Positions 1 to 9,389 of a stretch of DNA of 20,284 nt are shown in pieces (position 1 is the stretch's first letter; every line of letters begins with the position of its first letter). A program made the translations under genes and the position numbers. The stretch comes from Armadillidium nasatum. Lineage: Eukaryota; Arthropoda; Malacostraca; Isopoda; Armadillidiidae. The DNA is taken from assembly GCA_009176605.1 (NCBI GenBank), contig SEYY01012114.1, positions 1 through 20,284 of the forward strand, read 5' to 3'. The notes below the pieces were generated by a model. It did no database searches and was not told the DNA's origin. It saw only the letters and a list, made by a program, of their open reading frames with translations.

Positions 1-300
1 TACCTATGCTTATTTACCCTATTTATCATATTCTTTATACTTTTCTATGATATAGGTGCATATTAACATTGATATGTTGTGCTTTATAAAATCGGTTGAT
101 GCTATGTGTTCATTGCACGATATTAAAGTATTATTGTGCGCATTAGAGAAAAAAAAAACTAGGTTGATATTTTATTATGCAAATTGCTAGTTGTCTTTAT
201 TTATATGTATTAATGTACTAATGCTTTGAAAACCTTTTCAGTGTATTATTCATTTATTTTTCATTGCTTTGATAAAATTGTAACGGATATCTACAAGTAT

Positions 301-317
301 TTATTGTCTCTTTCCAG
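301..317 (+). promoter_or_regulatory. Predicted 3' splice acceptor before the element 1 SGNH ORF
   Basis: A pyrimidine-rich stretch, TTGTCTCTTTCCAG, ends exactly at the base before the ATG at 318. Element 2 has an equivalent acceptor 20 nt upstream of its SGNH ATG. This suggests the SGNH ORF is translated from a spliced subgenomic mRNA, as env is in retroviruses. The donor is not in the window. Confidence 0.55.
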
Positions 318-1530
318 ATGATACATATTCTTGTTATTGGAGATTCGGAGGTGGTTGCTTTCCGGAGGGCCGCTGAGGAGCTGGAGAGGAGGTACTTGGC
401 TGCGTTTACCTTTGATGCCGTACCTGGGAGAAGTATTATTGATGGCATGCAGGCGTTACGTCAAATATTCGCACGCCACATGGATATCGTACTTGTGTTG
501 GGCCTTACATGTTATTCCTGGCATAAGGTTCCCATGGTTTGTTCACCTCATGTTAAACTGGTGACAAACAATCCCAACGCGCGGTTAGAATCCGTTGCCC
601 AGTTTATGCAGGAGGCACACCATTTTTGCAGTATGGTGAATCCTCGGGTAAAAATGTTCTTAGTATTACCTAGTGTAAAGAATATTTATAACTTTAATGT
701 TTCCATCATTTCTAAGAAATATTCGAGTCAGGCTGCGCAACTGTTGTCCGACATGGATAAGGATTTCAGGTTTGCAAAGACGCATTTGGTTAGTACTGCT
801 CGTAAGAATATATTCGGATCAGCAGTTGTTGCATAGCGAGGAATATTCGTGGAGGGGTAAAAATATTCTAATGATTCACCATGCACTTAACCATTTTGTA
901 CGGGACATTTGTCGAGGTACTACTCGATGGGCTCCACATGCGAAGTTTTTAAAGGGATTGAACGATGACTTCATTTTCCCTGAAATGGTGAGCGATGGGC
1001 TACACTATACGCCTCATTGTGTCATCATGTTTTTTGAAAGTATTGAGCCCTATTGTCGTTGGCTCAGAGTTCGGCCATCACCATCGGCATTGCCTAGTCC
1101 TGCACCGGAGAGTTTGCCTGTCCCTGAAGTAGCAACTTCATCGCCTTCTCCAGACTCTTCAGCGGTGGAGGAGAAAGAGATAGTCGTAGATAATGTGGTT
1201 GTACCGCAAAGTGAAAATATTCGTGAGGAAACGGAGTTAGCTGTTGCTGGTGGAAGTCAGTCTTCCGAAACCGAGTCCACGTCATCGGACGATTCGGTAA
1301 TCACAGTCATTTCCACTGTCACTACTTCTGTGCGGTCACGGCAGACTGTACAGAGTTCATCGTTAACACCAGCAGATAATCGGAGACTCTGGTATTATTT
1401 AAAAGGAGTGGAACGGTTGTTTATTGCTCCGGACACGCCACAAGAAATGAGATCAGCAGTTTGTAGTGTGGCGAGAGACATGCTAGATTTAATTGAAAGT
1501 GGAGATGAAGAACCTTCGTGGAGTGCGTAA
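318..1530 (+). pseudogene. SGNH/GDSL-esterase-like ORF in env position, broken by a frameshift (element 1)
   Basis: Two overlapping frames together match the single 439-codon SGNH ORF of element 2. The first (318-836) begins with a beta-strand and a GDS motif (VIGDSEV, Ser about residue 10), the usual block I nucleophile of SGNH hydrolases. The second (open from about 697 to 1530) carries DGLH, the block V Asp/His motif, near position 997. The frame change must fall roughly between 770 and 805, because VRIYS in the second frame aligns with VRAYS of element 2; about one extra base is implied. The block III Asn is not evident: GLT stands where GxND is expected. After the domain comes a Ser/Pro-rich acidic linker and a short helical C-terminus. 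No signal peptide or membrane segment is seen, so it is not a classical Env. The break could be real decay or a sequencing error. Confidence 0.7.
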
Positions 1531-1779
1531 ATTTATGGTACCCATATATTCGTGTTCGTGTTTTTTATATAAAAATATGATACCCAGACAATGTGTAGGG
1601 TGTATCTTACGTAACTCTGTTTTCATTTTTATTTAATGGTACATAAAGGCGTTATTGTTTTGGTATTTATATATTCACACATTGTGTGGATATTATGTAT
1701 ATAAAAAGGTAATATTTCATAAACTTTTGGCTTAGTGTCATAATTTGAAACAAATATTCGTGTAATATGTTTATATTTC

Positions 1780-1851
<72 letters not shown>

Positions 1852-2156
1852 TTTTTGGATAATCTTATCTACTTTTTGTATTGTATTTTTTTTCTCTTTA
1901 AAATGATTTATGTAATTGTTTTGTTGATTTTTTTTTTTGTTTGTTTTCATTTCATATATATTTATATATTATATTCCCTTTGACTTGATTGGTTGGAGGA
2001 GGTTGCTCGCGGCTGCTCAAGTTCGTCCTTTTGTAGCATCGAAATGTATTATCGCTCGCGTGTCTTAGGTGTAGGTTTCTTTCTTTTCTTCCATATGTAT
2101 GTCTGTAGTATGTGTGGTTGGTGAAAGAAAAGGAGCTTTTCTTTGGTGGTGGGTAA
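1531..2156 (+). other. Element 1 3' untranslated region with a long A tract
   Basis: No ORF is supported here. It contains an uninterrupted A run of about 65 bases (1783-1847) followed directly by nine T. The last 180 bases resemble the pre-LTR region of element 3 (about 12550-12756), with the shared run TTTCTTTCTTTTCT and a shared hairpin. It therefore belongs to the retrotransposon and is not host DNA. Confidence 0.65.
2121..2156 (+). promoter_or_regulatory. Conserved pre-LTR hairpin and polypurine tract (element 1)
   Basis: AAAGAAAAG (2124-2132), a GAG loop and CTTTTCTTT (2136-2144) form a perfect 9-bp stem. It is followed by the purine-rich GGTGGTGGGTAA and the LTR start TGTAAT. Element 3 has the same stem at the same distance (12 nt) from its LTR. 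The purine stretch is the likely plus-strand primer (PPT). The hairpin's role is unknown. Confidence 0.6.
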
Positions 2157-2350
2157 TGTAATAATTCGCATGAGCATCATTATATGTTCATGAGGTTTCA
2201 CCCGTAGCTTTCACCCTGCAGTAGGTAATAACCTATGCACTGCCAAAGTACTCCTTATGTTATATTATTAGGAGGATAATATTATTTATTGTTCATTTAT
2301 GATATACTTGTGTGTGTGATTGGTAATAAATCTGTTTCTCTATTTTACAG

Positions 2351-2440
2351 GCAGTAGTTACTTTGTTATCTAACTTTTAAACAAAGCAGTAGTTACTTTG
2401 TTATCTAACTTTTAAACAAAGCAGTAGTTAGATTTGTTAT
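2351..2440 (+). repeat. 35-bp tandem repeat, 2 full copies plus a partial, in LTR 1
   Basis: The unit begins GCAGTAGTTACTTTG and ends TTTTAAACAAA. Copies at 2351-2385 and 2386-2420 are identical, and a diverged partial copy follows from 2421. It lies right after a splice-acceptor-like CTATTTTACAG. Identical copies suggest a recent duplication. LTR promoters often vary by such repeats, but no role can be read here. Confidence 0.9.
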
Positions 2441-2798
2441 ATTTCCTATTGATATATTCTGCCTCAACTGATATATTCGGTCTTAAGTTGAGGTCTTTAC
2501 TGATATTCTGTTTACTGAAATAGTCTCAAGTGCAGAACATTCCTTGCTAGGTATCAGGATCAGTTCCAGTGCTGTATTTAATCCAGAGTCAGTCCATATA
2601 TCTAGGCTATGTACCATATATAATCACGATACGCCTTGACGGGGTATCACTATAGAGGAAGCAAACGCTGACTCAAACATATTCGGTAATTGGATAGTTG
2701 AGCAAGCTGTGAGCAGTTTCCTCTAGATAATCTTGCAAGTTAAGTTATTACTAAATGAGTCAAAGTATTATTTTAATATACTAATTGTGCTGGTATTT

Positions 2799-2842
2799 AC
2801 TGATTAAATGCACCTTTATTTATATCTGTGCATCTAATCAGT
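2799..2842. repeat. Strong inverted repeat (15-bp stem) in LTR 1
   Basis: ACTGATTAAATGCAC (2799-2813) pairs with GTGCATCTAATCAGT (2828-2842) at 14 of 15 positions across a 14-nt loop. The loop and right arm contain TTTATATCTGTG, which recurs in the hairpins of the 167-bp tandem repeat of LTR 3. Confidence 0.8.
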
Positions 2843-3600
2843 CCTAAAATTATTATCCCATTTTGTAACCTAATTATAATCGAGCAACTATAATTTAAAT
2901 CATTATTTCATTATATATTTGTATGCATATATTCACCCATATATTATAAGTGTGAGACACCGAGTATATAAAATTATTTATAATTTTATATATATTTACC
3001 CCTCTAGTTACAACCTTGGTTCATTCAAGTTGTCAATATTCTTGTGTTGATTCATATTCATTAGTCAACATCATAATATACATCTAACATCCCGGTGTCA
3101 GTCAAATAATCTGGCATTTATACACATTCGGTATATGCCCTGGCAGCCGTGTCGACGGGTATAGCTGGCAGGTTATATAGTTGGAATGTGTTGAATCCGG
3201 AATTGTATATTCGCTAATTAAATTTGTATATATTCTTCAGGGTGCATTCTTATTCGTAGATCGTGTCCTGTGTTTTCCTGTAGTTAGTTTATTATATTGC
3301 TATATAATTTACTATATATCTACATAATCTGTTAAGTCACGAGAGATTATTCATTGTTGGGGTTGACATATGTAATTGGGCGGCTCTTCAATTAATTCGT
3401 CTGGGCCATAAATAGGGACGAAGAAGTTTAGCAGGGGAATCCTGTAAATCGGACCTGAGTATCTGCATTGTCCGTTGTTATACAGAATTTCATTGAGTTG
3501 TTGGCGGGAGTGCTTGGATGAACTGTAAGTTGGTTGATCTTATCATAGTATTGGTAGGGTGAGTCATCATCAGTAACCGTACTCTCACCTTAACAATATA

Positions 3601-6255
3601 GGTCAAAATAGAGACATAAGGAACATTAGGAAACAGATTAGAGTCATGAAATGTAGTGGCCAAGTCCCTCTCCCAGAGGTTATTGACGTTTTTTGTCAAC
3701 TCTACAAAGTTAGAGTGGAGGTTTTTTATGAAGACGATAAACCCATGGTATATGGTTCTCAATTTTCTGATAATATTTGTTATTTAAAATGCCTGGGAGG
3801 CATACATTATAATTACTTGAAACCTAGTGCAGTAGCAACCACCTTAAATGAAATAATCCCTTATATAAATAACATAATTCCTATTTATGACAATGTAAAC
3901 TTGGCTAGTAATAATATTAGGGAAATTGATATTTACACTGACCAAATTAATGATAAAACCATAAAAGTTTTAAAAAGACAAATATTCTTAGAGACCCCCA
4001 GTTCAAATTGGCCACTTTCCTTAAAATTGTTTAAACCTTTTAATAAAGAATTTAGTATCATAAATGATCTATTATACAGACAAAAAGAAAATAGTAAACC
4101 CCAAATGGTAATATCCTTTGACTTAGTTGTTTTAATTGTTTTAAGATTACATTGGAATCTAGCTCACATAGGTCGGAATAAACTTTTAGAATTAATTTAC
4201 AAACATTTTTGGCATCCTCGTGTAAATCAAATTGTTTCCGATGTAGTAAAATGTTGCCCTACTTGTCAGAAATTAAAAACTCATTCTAGCAATATTATAC
4301 CCCCTACGTTGAAAATAGATTCAAATAGTCCTTATGACCTTGTGGCTATGGACCTTCTCCAATTCCCTGTAACAAATAATGGTCATAAATATGTTTCAGT
4401 TTTTATCGATCATTGTTCCAAATGGGCCTGTGTGGTTCCAATGAAAGATAAACAAAGCCTAACGGTAGCCAAGATTTTAGAATATAGAATACTTCCCTTT
4501 TTACCTAAATTACCTAATCGTTTGTTGACCGACAATGGTATGGAGTTTATAGCAGAACCCTTTCAAATGGTATTAAACCAATTTAATATTAAACATATCA
4601 GAACAACTCCATTACATCCCGCCAGCAACGGTATTTGCGAACGATTTAATCGAAGCCTTATTCAATTTTTAAGATGCCTAGTGTTAGAAAACTCTTCAAG
4701 TTGGGATGAGGAATTATCCTCATCCATGATCATATATAACCACACATGGCATAGCGCGATAAAAATGTCCCCTTCAGATTTCCTTCTAAAAAAGGCCCAT
4801 GTAGACCCCGCTCATACCTTTCCCCAATATTGGGATGAAGGAACTGTAAATTTCACACCCTATAAAATTGGACAAAGGGTAGCTAAAAAGGTCATATTCA
4901 AGGGGCATCATGTGGAAAACAAATTTAAGCTCAGATGGGAAGGTCCTTTTGTCATAACGTATGTGAATGCTAATAAAATTACTTACTGTATTAAACGAGT
5001 AGCAAATCCATATGCCCGAGAAGAAAGGGCCCATCATTCACAACTAAGAAAGTGGATAGATATACCCCCTTACCTCAGAAAAAATCCATTTTTTATTGAA
5101 AAGGTTTTTAATGATGATGAGGAGGAGGTTGAATGTGAGGAGGATCAAATAATGGATATAAATGAATTAGACAATGATTCCAGTGACCAGGATGAGGATG
5201 AGGGAGAAAGTTGGCAGGAGTTAACGGGAGATGAAGAAGAAGATAGTGAAAGTGAATTCGAGGGATTTGCTGAAATAAATAATATTGATAATAATTCCCA
5301 TAAATTACTTACCCAAATAGTATCCACCTTAGGAAAATTAAGGGAGCAAGTAGGGATGGATTCTAGTGGGAATAGTAGTCCAGTATGTGTAGGGAGTCAT
5401 AGGGAGGATTTATTAGATATCCCCATTGTAAGTAAAATACAAACCCCCGAAATTTCCAAAAATACTCCTATAATCATTAGTGACACTGTACCAGCCTACA
5501 ATTCCTGTAATAACACTTCACCTATAGCTGTTTTTTCTAATTCTTCTTTCCTTTCTGATCTTTGTACGAGTGTGTATTCAGAAAATTTCCTCCAAAGTCG
5601 TTGTGCCACATTGAGAGAGCAGGGAAAAGAAACCTCTAAGTGTGATTTTCCGATATTCCCAAATAAAACTGCAGGTTTTTCTGGTTTTAATAGTTCACAT
5701 TTTCAATGGGACGCCCATGAAGTGCCGAATCCTCCAATCCTTGATCAACTATTTTCACCCAGAACCCCTAAAACCCCAGACATGGAATGGGATGATTCGT
5801 CCTTTTTGATAACAGACCCTGAGAATAATTCTGTACATGACCAATCATATGCAGGATTGAATAAAAGATTTAACATTAAGCCAATAGAAATTGGAGAGGG
5901 TGTTATGGAAATTATAGAAGAGGAGTATCTTGATGAGGAATTGATAGAAGAAGAAGAGACTCAATCACCTAGCACCTTATTGAGATTTTTAAAGGAAAAT
6001 TATCAACTCACCAGCATTTCTTCTATTCCCAGTATTCAAGATTTACCACCGTCATATTCTATAGAAAGTGAGGTTGTGTTGAAGAAAGTTACAAGGAGAA
6101 AATCTCGCGGAACTGAAAATCCTATAGTAGAGGAGGAAATTAATCTTTTAGTTGATACACCTGTACGAAGACCTCATACCCGATCGCGTGGGATGGTCTA
6201 TGACCACAGTCATATAATGAGTACCCCCTTAGAATGGAGGCGAAAGAGAGAGTGA
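3601..6255 (+). CDS. Partial pol: OTU-like C-terminal half, integrase, acidic tail (element 2)
   Basis: The frame is open from at least 3601. The first ATG (3646) is internal to a domain, so the true N-terminus lies across element 1. From that ATG, residues 1-60 match the C-terminal half of the OTU-like domain of element 3, including the GIHYN His (about 54). Integrase follows: zinc-binding H169, H174, C204 and C207, then the DDE core D236 (AMDLL), D296 (LTDNG) and E332 (CERFN) with exactly 35 residues between the last two. The GPF module is near residue 433. Residues 490 onward are a long Asp/Glu-rich, probably disordered tail ending in a HTRSRG motif. Integrase inserts the cDNA into chromosomes, and all catalytic residues are present. 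An insertion disrupts the pol, so this copy cannot make a complete polyprotein. Confidence 0.88.
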   Translation, partial: GQNRDIRNIRKQIRVMKCSGQVPLPEVIDVFCQLYKVRVEVFYEDDKPMVYGSQFSDNICYLKCLGGIHYNYLKPSAVATTLNEIIPYINNIIPIYDNVNLASNNIREIDIYTDQINDKTIKVLKRQIFLETPSSNWPLSLKLFKPFNKEFSIINDLLYRQKENSKPQMVISFDLVVLIVLRLHWNLAHIGRNKLLELIYKHFWHPRVNQIVSDVVKCCPTCQKLKTHSSNIIPPTLKIDSNSPYDLVAMDLLQFPVTNNGHKYVSVFIDHCSKWACVVPMKDKQSLTVAKILEYRILPFLPKLPNRLLTDNGMEFIAEPFQMVLNQFNIKHIRTTPLHPASNGICERFNRSLIQFLRCLVLENSSSWDEELSSSMIIYNHTWHSAIKMSPSDFLLKKAHVDPAHTFPQYWDEGTVNFTPYKIGQRVAKKVIFKGHHVENKFKLRWEGPFVITYVNANKITYCIKRVANPYAREERAHHSQLRKWIDIPPYLRKNPFFIEKVFNDDEEEVECEEDQIMDINELDNDSSDQDEDEGESWQELTGDEEEDSESEFEGFAEINNIDNNSHKLLTQIVSTLGKLREQVGMDSSGNSSPVCVGSHREDLLDIPIVSKIQTPEISKNTPIIISDTVPAYNSCNNTSPIAVFSNSSFLSDLCTSVYSENFLQSRCATLREQGKETSKCDFPIFPNKTAGFSGFNSSHFQWDAHEVPNPPILDQLFSPRTPKTPDMEWDDSSFLITDPENNSVHDQSYAGLNKRFNIKPIEIGEGVMEIIEEEYLDEELIEEEETQSPSTLLRFLKENYQLTSISSIPSIQDLPPSYSIESEVVLKKVTRRKSRGTENPIVEEEINLLVDTPVRRPHTRSRGMVYDHSHIMSTPLEWRRKRE

Positions 6256-6313
6256 AAGATGATCCTTAGCATTGTTTACCTTCTTTCCATCCTTCTTTGA
6301 AAACTTTTTTACC

Positions 6314-6354
<41 letters not shown>

Positions 6355-6616
6355 CTCTCTAAAAAAACAAACAAAAAGACAGAATATCATTGATATTTAT
6401 ATATATATAAAAATAAAATATTATTTATATGTTTTTCTTTATATAATTTTTGTTAGGATCCCAGATCTCAGTCATGATGGATGGTGTGTGAGTGGTTGTG
6501 TTGTGTGTCCCGGTTGTGTGATCTTGACTGAGACTGTGGAAATTTGAATAAAATTGTGTAATCACATCCTTATCTTGGTGTTTGGTATCTTTGCAGATAA
6601 CTAACTGAAAGAAAAT
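6256..6616 (+). other. Integrase-SGNH spacer with poly(T) and splice acceptor (element 2)
   Basis: A run of nearly 40 T (about 6316-6354) lies 60 nt after the integrase stop. The spacer ends with TTTGGTATCTTTGCAG (acceptor at 6596), 20 nt before the SGNH ATG. No gene is seen; the apparent ORF over the T run is an artefact of poly-Phe. Element 3 has a poly(T) at the same distance from its integrase stop and a similar acceptor at 12441. Confidence 0.6.
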
Positions 6617-7936
6617 ATGCCGGAGGTTAACTTGTTAGTGGTAGGAAGCTCAGAAGTGAGGATGTTTTGGGAAGGAAGGCAGTGCTTACAACAAGAATAT
6701 GGTATCAGAGTCCGTGTTAATTACCAAGCAGGGGCTGTATTAGAAGAGAGTTTGGGACAAATTAAAAGATCAATGAAGCCCGACACTCAAATAGTAATTA
6801 TATGGGCACTCACCCCATATGCCTGGAAGAGAACTCCCATTCGAGCCAAAAACAAGAGGGATACTACAATCTTTAGACCCAGTAAATATTTGACTGTTGA
6901 TAATATCCCAGGGCTTATGAACCGAATAATGAGATATGTGTTGCAGGTCAATCCATACTGTTCTGTCTACCTTTCTATTCCTGCAATTAAAGACATGTAT
7001 TGTTTCAATGAAAGTAGACTGGTAAAGGCTTGGGGCAACAATTATCGAGATTACCTCCTCCATCATGCTGAGTACAATCCAGAGCAAATGAGAAAAAGTT
7101 CTGTTAGAGCCTACTCCTTGTTTTATTCTCTTAAAAACCCACAATATCATTGGGAGGACAAACAACTGCTGTTTGGCAACAATGCCCTAAATTATTATGC
7201 CAGTAGAATTCCTAACAAGGGTAGAGGAAGGGAACAGAGACATCAGGCTGTCCATACCAAATATTTAAAAGGAGATTCCTTCCGTTTAGAGTCAACTTTG
7301 ATACCAGACGGTCTTCACGGTAACCAGGAGTTTTTGCGTTATTATATGTTGAGTCACCGAAAAATTCTAGACTCCTTTATTCCTATCAAAAGAAATTATC
7401 AACTTCATGGGAAAAGGCAACATCCTCACTCACTGAAATTATCTTCAAAGAAGGGTCCTCAACCATTAATGCAAGTCGATACGTCTACTTTTGTTCCACC
7501 AGTAGCTTTTACCACAAGGAACAATGATGATAACGAGTTAATCACCGAAAACCAATACCGATTTGGTGATCATCTTTCTCAACCTTCGACTTCCCACGAG
7601 GGAAGAATACCAACAAACCCACAACCATACAATTTTATCCCTTGTAATTATCCCGCATTGATAACACCAACCCAACAACATGGTTATACACTATATCCGC
7701 ATGTTCCCCCTTTTGATATATTACCTAATACTAACCCTTTTCTCCTTCCTTCAACCTTTCCTAGTAGCTGTAGTCAGCACATGATAAATCCCGACGCTCA
7801 CGCGTGTGTGCGGGAATACATGTATGATAGAAAACGAAATGGCCATGAGCACAAATTGAAAAGATTACACGATTTGGAAGAATTGTCCTTGGCCATAGAC
7901 TATGAAAAGGAAATAACGAAAAGATTAAGAAGGTGA
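6617..7936 (+). CDS. SGNH/GDSL-esterase-like protein in env position (element 2), 439 aa
   Basis: This intact ORF follows a splice acceptor. The N-terminal strand ends VVGSSEV, with the usual block I GDS changed to GSS while the nucleophile Ser (about residue 12) is kept. A Gly in NYQAGA (about 39) may be block II. Where block III has GxND, this protein has WALT, so the oxyanion Asn is not evident. IPDGLHGNQ (D231, H234) fits block V. From about residue 260 comes a basic, Pro/Gln/Asn-rich segment, then a charged C-terminal helix (about 395-439) that may form a coiled coil. No signal peptide or membrane span is visible, so a fusion-type Env is unlikely. SGNH esterase domains are known in ORF1 of CR1-like LINEs; its use here, after integrase, is the unusual point. 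Activity is uncertain given the altered motifs. Confidence 0.7.
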   Translation: MPEVNLLVVGSSEVRMFWEGRQCLQQEYGIRVRVNYQAGAVLEESLGQIKRSMKPDTQIVIIWALTPYAWKRTPIRAKNKRDTTIFRPSKYLTVDNIPGLMNRIMRYVLQVNPYCSVYLSIPAIKDMYCFNESRLVKAWGNNYRDYLLHHAEYNPEQMRKSSVRAYSLFYSLKNPQYHWEDKQLLFGNNALNYYASRIPNKGRGREQRHQAVHTKYLKGDSFRLESTLIPDGLHGNQEFLRYYMLSHRKILDSFIPIKRNYQLHGKRQHPHSLKLSSKKGPQPLMQVDTSTFVPPVAFTTRNNDDNELITENQYRFGDHLSQPSTSHEGRIPTNPQPYNFIPCNYPALITPTQQHGYTLYPHVPPFDILPNTNPFLLPSTFPSSCSQHMINPDAHACVREYMYDRKRNGHEHKLKRLHDLEELSLAIDYEKEITKRLRR

Positions 7937-7964
7937 AAAGAAAAAAAAACGGAGAAATAGACTT

Positions 7965-7976
7965 GGTGGGGAGGGG
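7965..7976 (+). promoter_or_regulatory. Polypurine tract of element 2
   Basis: GGTGGGGAGGGG directly precedes TGTAATGG, the LTR start. It fits a plus-strand primer and matches the position of the purine-rich stretches in elements 1 and 3. The hairpin of those elements is missing here; an A-rich stretch stands instead. Confidence 0.6.
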
Positions 7977-9388
7977 TGTAATGGAGTGGAAGACAATCAT
8001 TGAGCAGTTAACTCGGAAGAGTTCACCTCCTCACCATTGTCCATAGTAGATAGCGTAAATTATTTTTTTTTATGTTCATTTATCAAAACAATTGTAATCA
8101 TACACGATTTTATATATTGTTTGTATATTTCAGGAGTTATAATAATATTTTTTGTGCTCTTTATAATAATTATAAATAACTAAAAACAAAAATTTAAGAC
8201 AAAACCTGATTCTGACAATCCTTATTGTGAAAAACTACCTGAATTTGACTCTAGTGAAAACCTGGAATTGCCTGGACATAAAAAGGAACATTCCATCTGA
8301 CTATTAATATAGCTCTTTTTATAAGGCCAGGTAATGGAATAATAATGTAATAAATAACAAAAAGTATAGTGAAACATAAATGTTATTATAAGATTACTTG
8401 TGTGAATAATAATGTGTGTATTAAAAGTAAAATTAATGTGATAAAATAATTGCTCTTTATAGATTGAACATAGAATTAGAAAAACCGAAGGTAGAACAAA
8501 GAAGAAAAGACGAACAAATCATAAAACCTTCAGAATAACTAATTAGTTATTCCTTTCATAAGGTCAAATATATATTGTATATATACTATAGTGAAAATAT
8601 TTAATTAAACATATATTTGCACTAATATTGGAGAAGTTACATTAAAAAGTGTTAATGTATGATTTAATAAACTTTCAGGTTTTTTTTTTGGGATTTTGAA
8701 GCTAAAAGAACTGTGTGTTTGGAAAACTCCAGTCGTGTATTTACATCAATCAATATTCATTAATTTATTACCAAATACAAATTGGTACAACTAGGAAAAA
8801 TACAGATAAGAATTTATATTAATTTGTAAGAACTCTTCTTAGTCTGTCCTTACTAACCCCTTCTTTTCCATAGTTTCTTTATCTTGTCACACTTCTGGGG
8901 CTCACTACATTTACCATCGCATATTCCATCACTGAAAGAGATGAGAAATAGTTAACTTATTAAATTCTTTTTTTAAACTGGGATCGACCAGTTACATATA
9001 AAAGTTTTGTTTTGTTATAACAATCAGTAATAATTAAAATAGAAAAGAAAATTCGATCCGAGTCTGATTTATTACCTTACCTTGTCATATATATACTTGT
9101 CCGTAGTTTTCTCTTTAAGACTTTACAGAATCCTATCCTTGAGTGGTTGTGTTCTCTCCATATGTGCTGTGCGAGTCCATTAAGTGTTACATTTTATATA
9201 AGATTTGAGAAGACTGGGTGAACTATCTCTATACTTTCTCCCAAGCTAGGTAAGTGTGACTCTTTAAAAGTGTATTGTGGGTGTGGTTGTAGCGTAGTTT
9301 CTCTCGGGTGCCAAGAGGGGTATTGTAATCACTTACACAATCATATGATTTGTTCCCCTTGCGGTGTCATCGAACACTCCCCCCTACA
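7977..9388 (+). repeat. 3' LTR of element 2 (about 1.41 kb)
   Basis: It begins TGTAATGGAGTGG and ends ACTCCCCCCTACA, comparable to the ends of LTRs 1 and 3. AATAAA at 8666-8671 is a possible poly(A) signal. The word GCTCTTT followed by A/T recurs near 8156, 8312 and 8451. Overall it is not obviously alignable with the other LTRs, so this is a separate family. No gene is seen in it. The ATG at 9270 in frame with element 3 pol lies inside this LTR and is not a real start. Confidence 0.65.
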
Positions 9389-9389
9389 A

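Larger units (their letters stand above)
1..3595 (+). mobile_element. Element 1: 3' part of a Ty3/gypsy-type LTR retrotransposon, innermost of the nest
   Basis: The visible part has the order spacer, SGNH-like ORF, polypurine region, LTR. The 5' LTR, gag and pol would lie left of the window. It is assigned to the same lineage as element 2 because the SGNH ORFs align, and to the lineage of element 3 because the pre-LTR hairpin and the 3' part of the LTR match. Its last base is placed at 3595, the final A of CTTAACA. The sequence from about 3601 onward is the middle of another element's OTU domain in frame, which implies insertion into that element. Bases 1-317 are AT-rich spacer with no gene visible. 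Confidence 0.8.
2157..3595 (+). repeat. 3' LTR of element 1 (about 1.44 kb)
   Basis: It starts TGTAATAATTCG after the polypurine tract and ends CTCACCTTAACA, giving TG...CA ends. The other two LTRs start TGTA and end CCCCTTAACA or CCCCCTACA. A stretch near 3242-3290 aligns with 14034-14075 of the element 3 LTR (shared GTTTTCCTGTAGTT), as do GACCTGAGTNTCT and the terminal bases. AATAAA at 2325-2330 is a possible poly(A) signal. The matching 5' LTR would lie outside the window, so the ends rest on comparison with the other elements. Confidence 0.7.
3596..9388 (+). mobile_element. Element 2: 3' part of a Ty3/gypsy-type element interrupted by element 1
   Basis: The visible part runs from the middle of the OTU-like domain through integrase, acidic tail, spacer, SGNH-like ORF and LTR. 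Its own 5' part should lie beyond element 1, left of the window. Its LTR ends at 9388 and abuts in-frame RNase H sequence of element 3, so it is itself an insertion. The two long ORFs are open, suggesting recent activity or low age. Confidence 0.8.

Noticed and set aside
3646..3648. ATG at 3646 as a real translation start
   Set aside because: The frame and the OTU homology (RNIRKQIRV aligned to RNLLKRLRL of element 3) continue upstream of it to the LTR junction.
6272..6547. 91-codon ORF with a poly-Phe stretch
   Set aside because: It is produced by the poly(T) run in the spacer of element 2; the remainder has no protein-like features.
6617..7936. Retroviral Env glycoprotein
   Set aside because: It has the env position, but no signal peptide, furin-like site, fusion peptide or membrane anchor; SGNH motifs fit better.
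9270..9389. ATG at 9270 as the start of the pol-like protein, with a Cys-rich N-terminus resembling a zinc finger
   Set aside because: This stretch is the end of the element 2 LTR; RNase H homology starts only at 9390. The Cys residues come from chance reading of the LTR.
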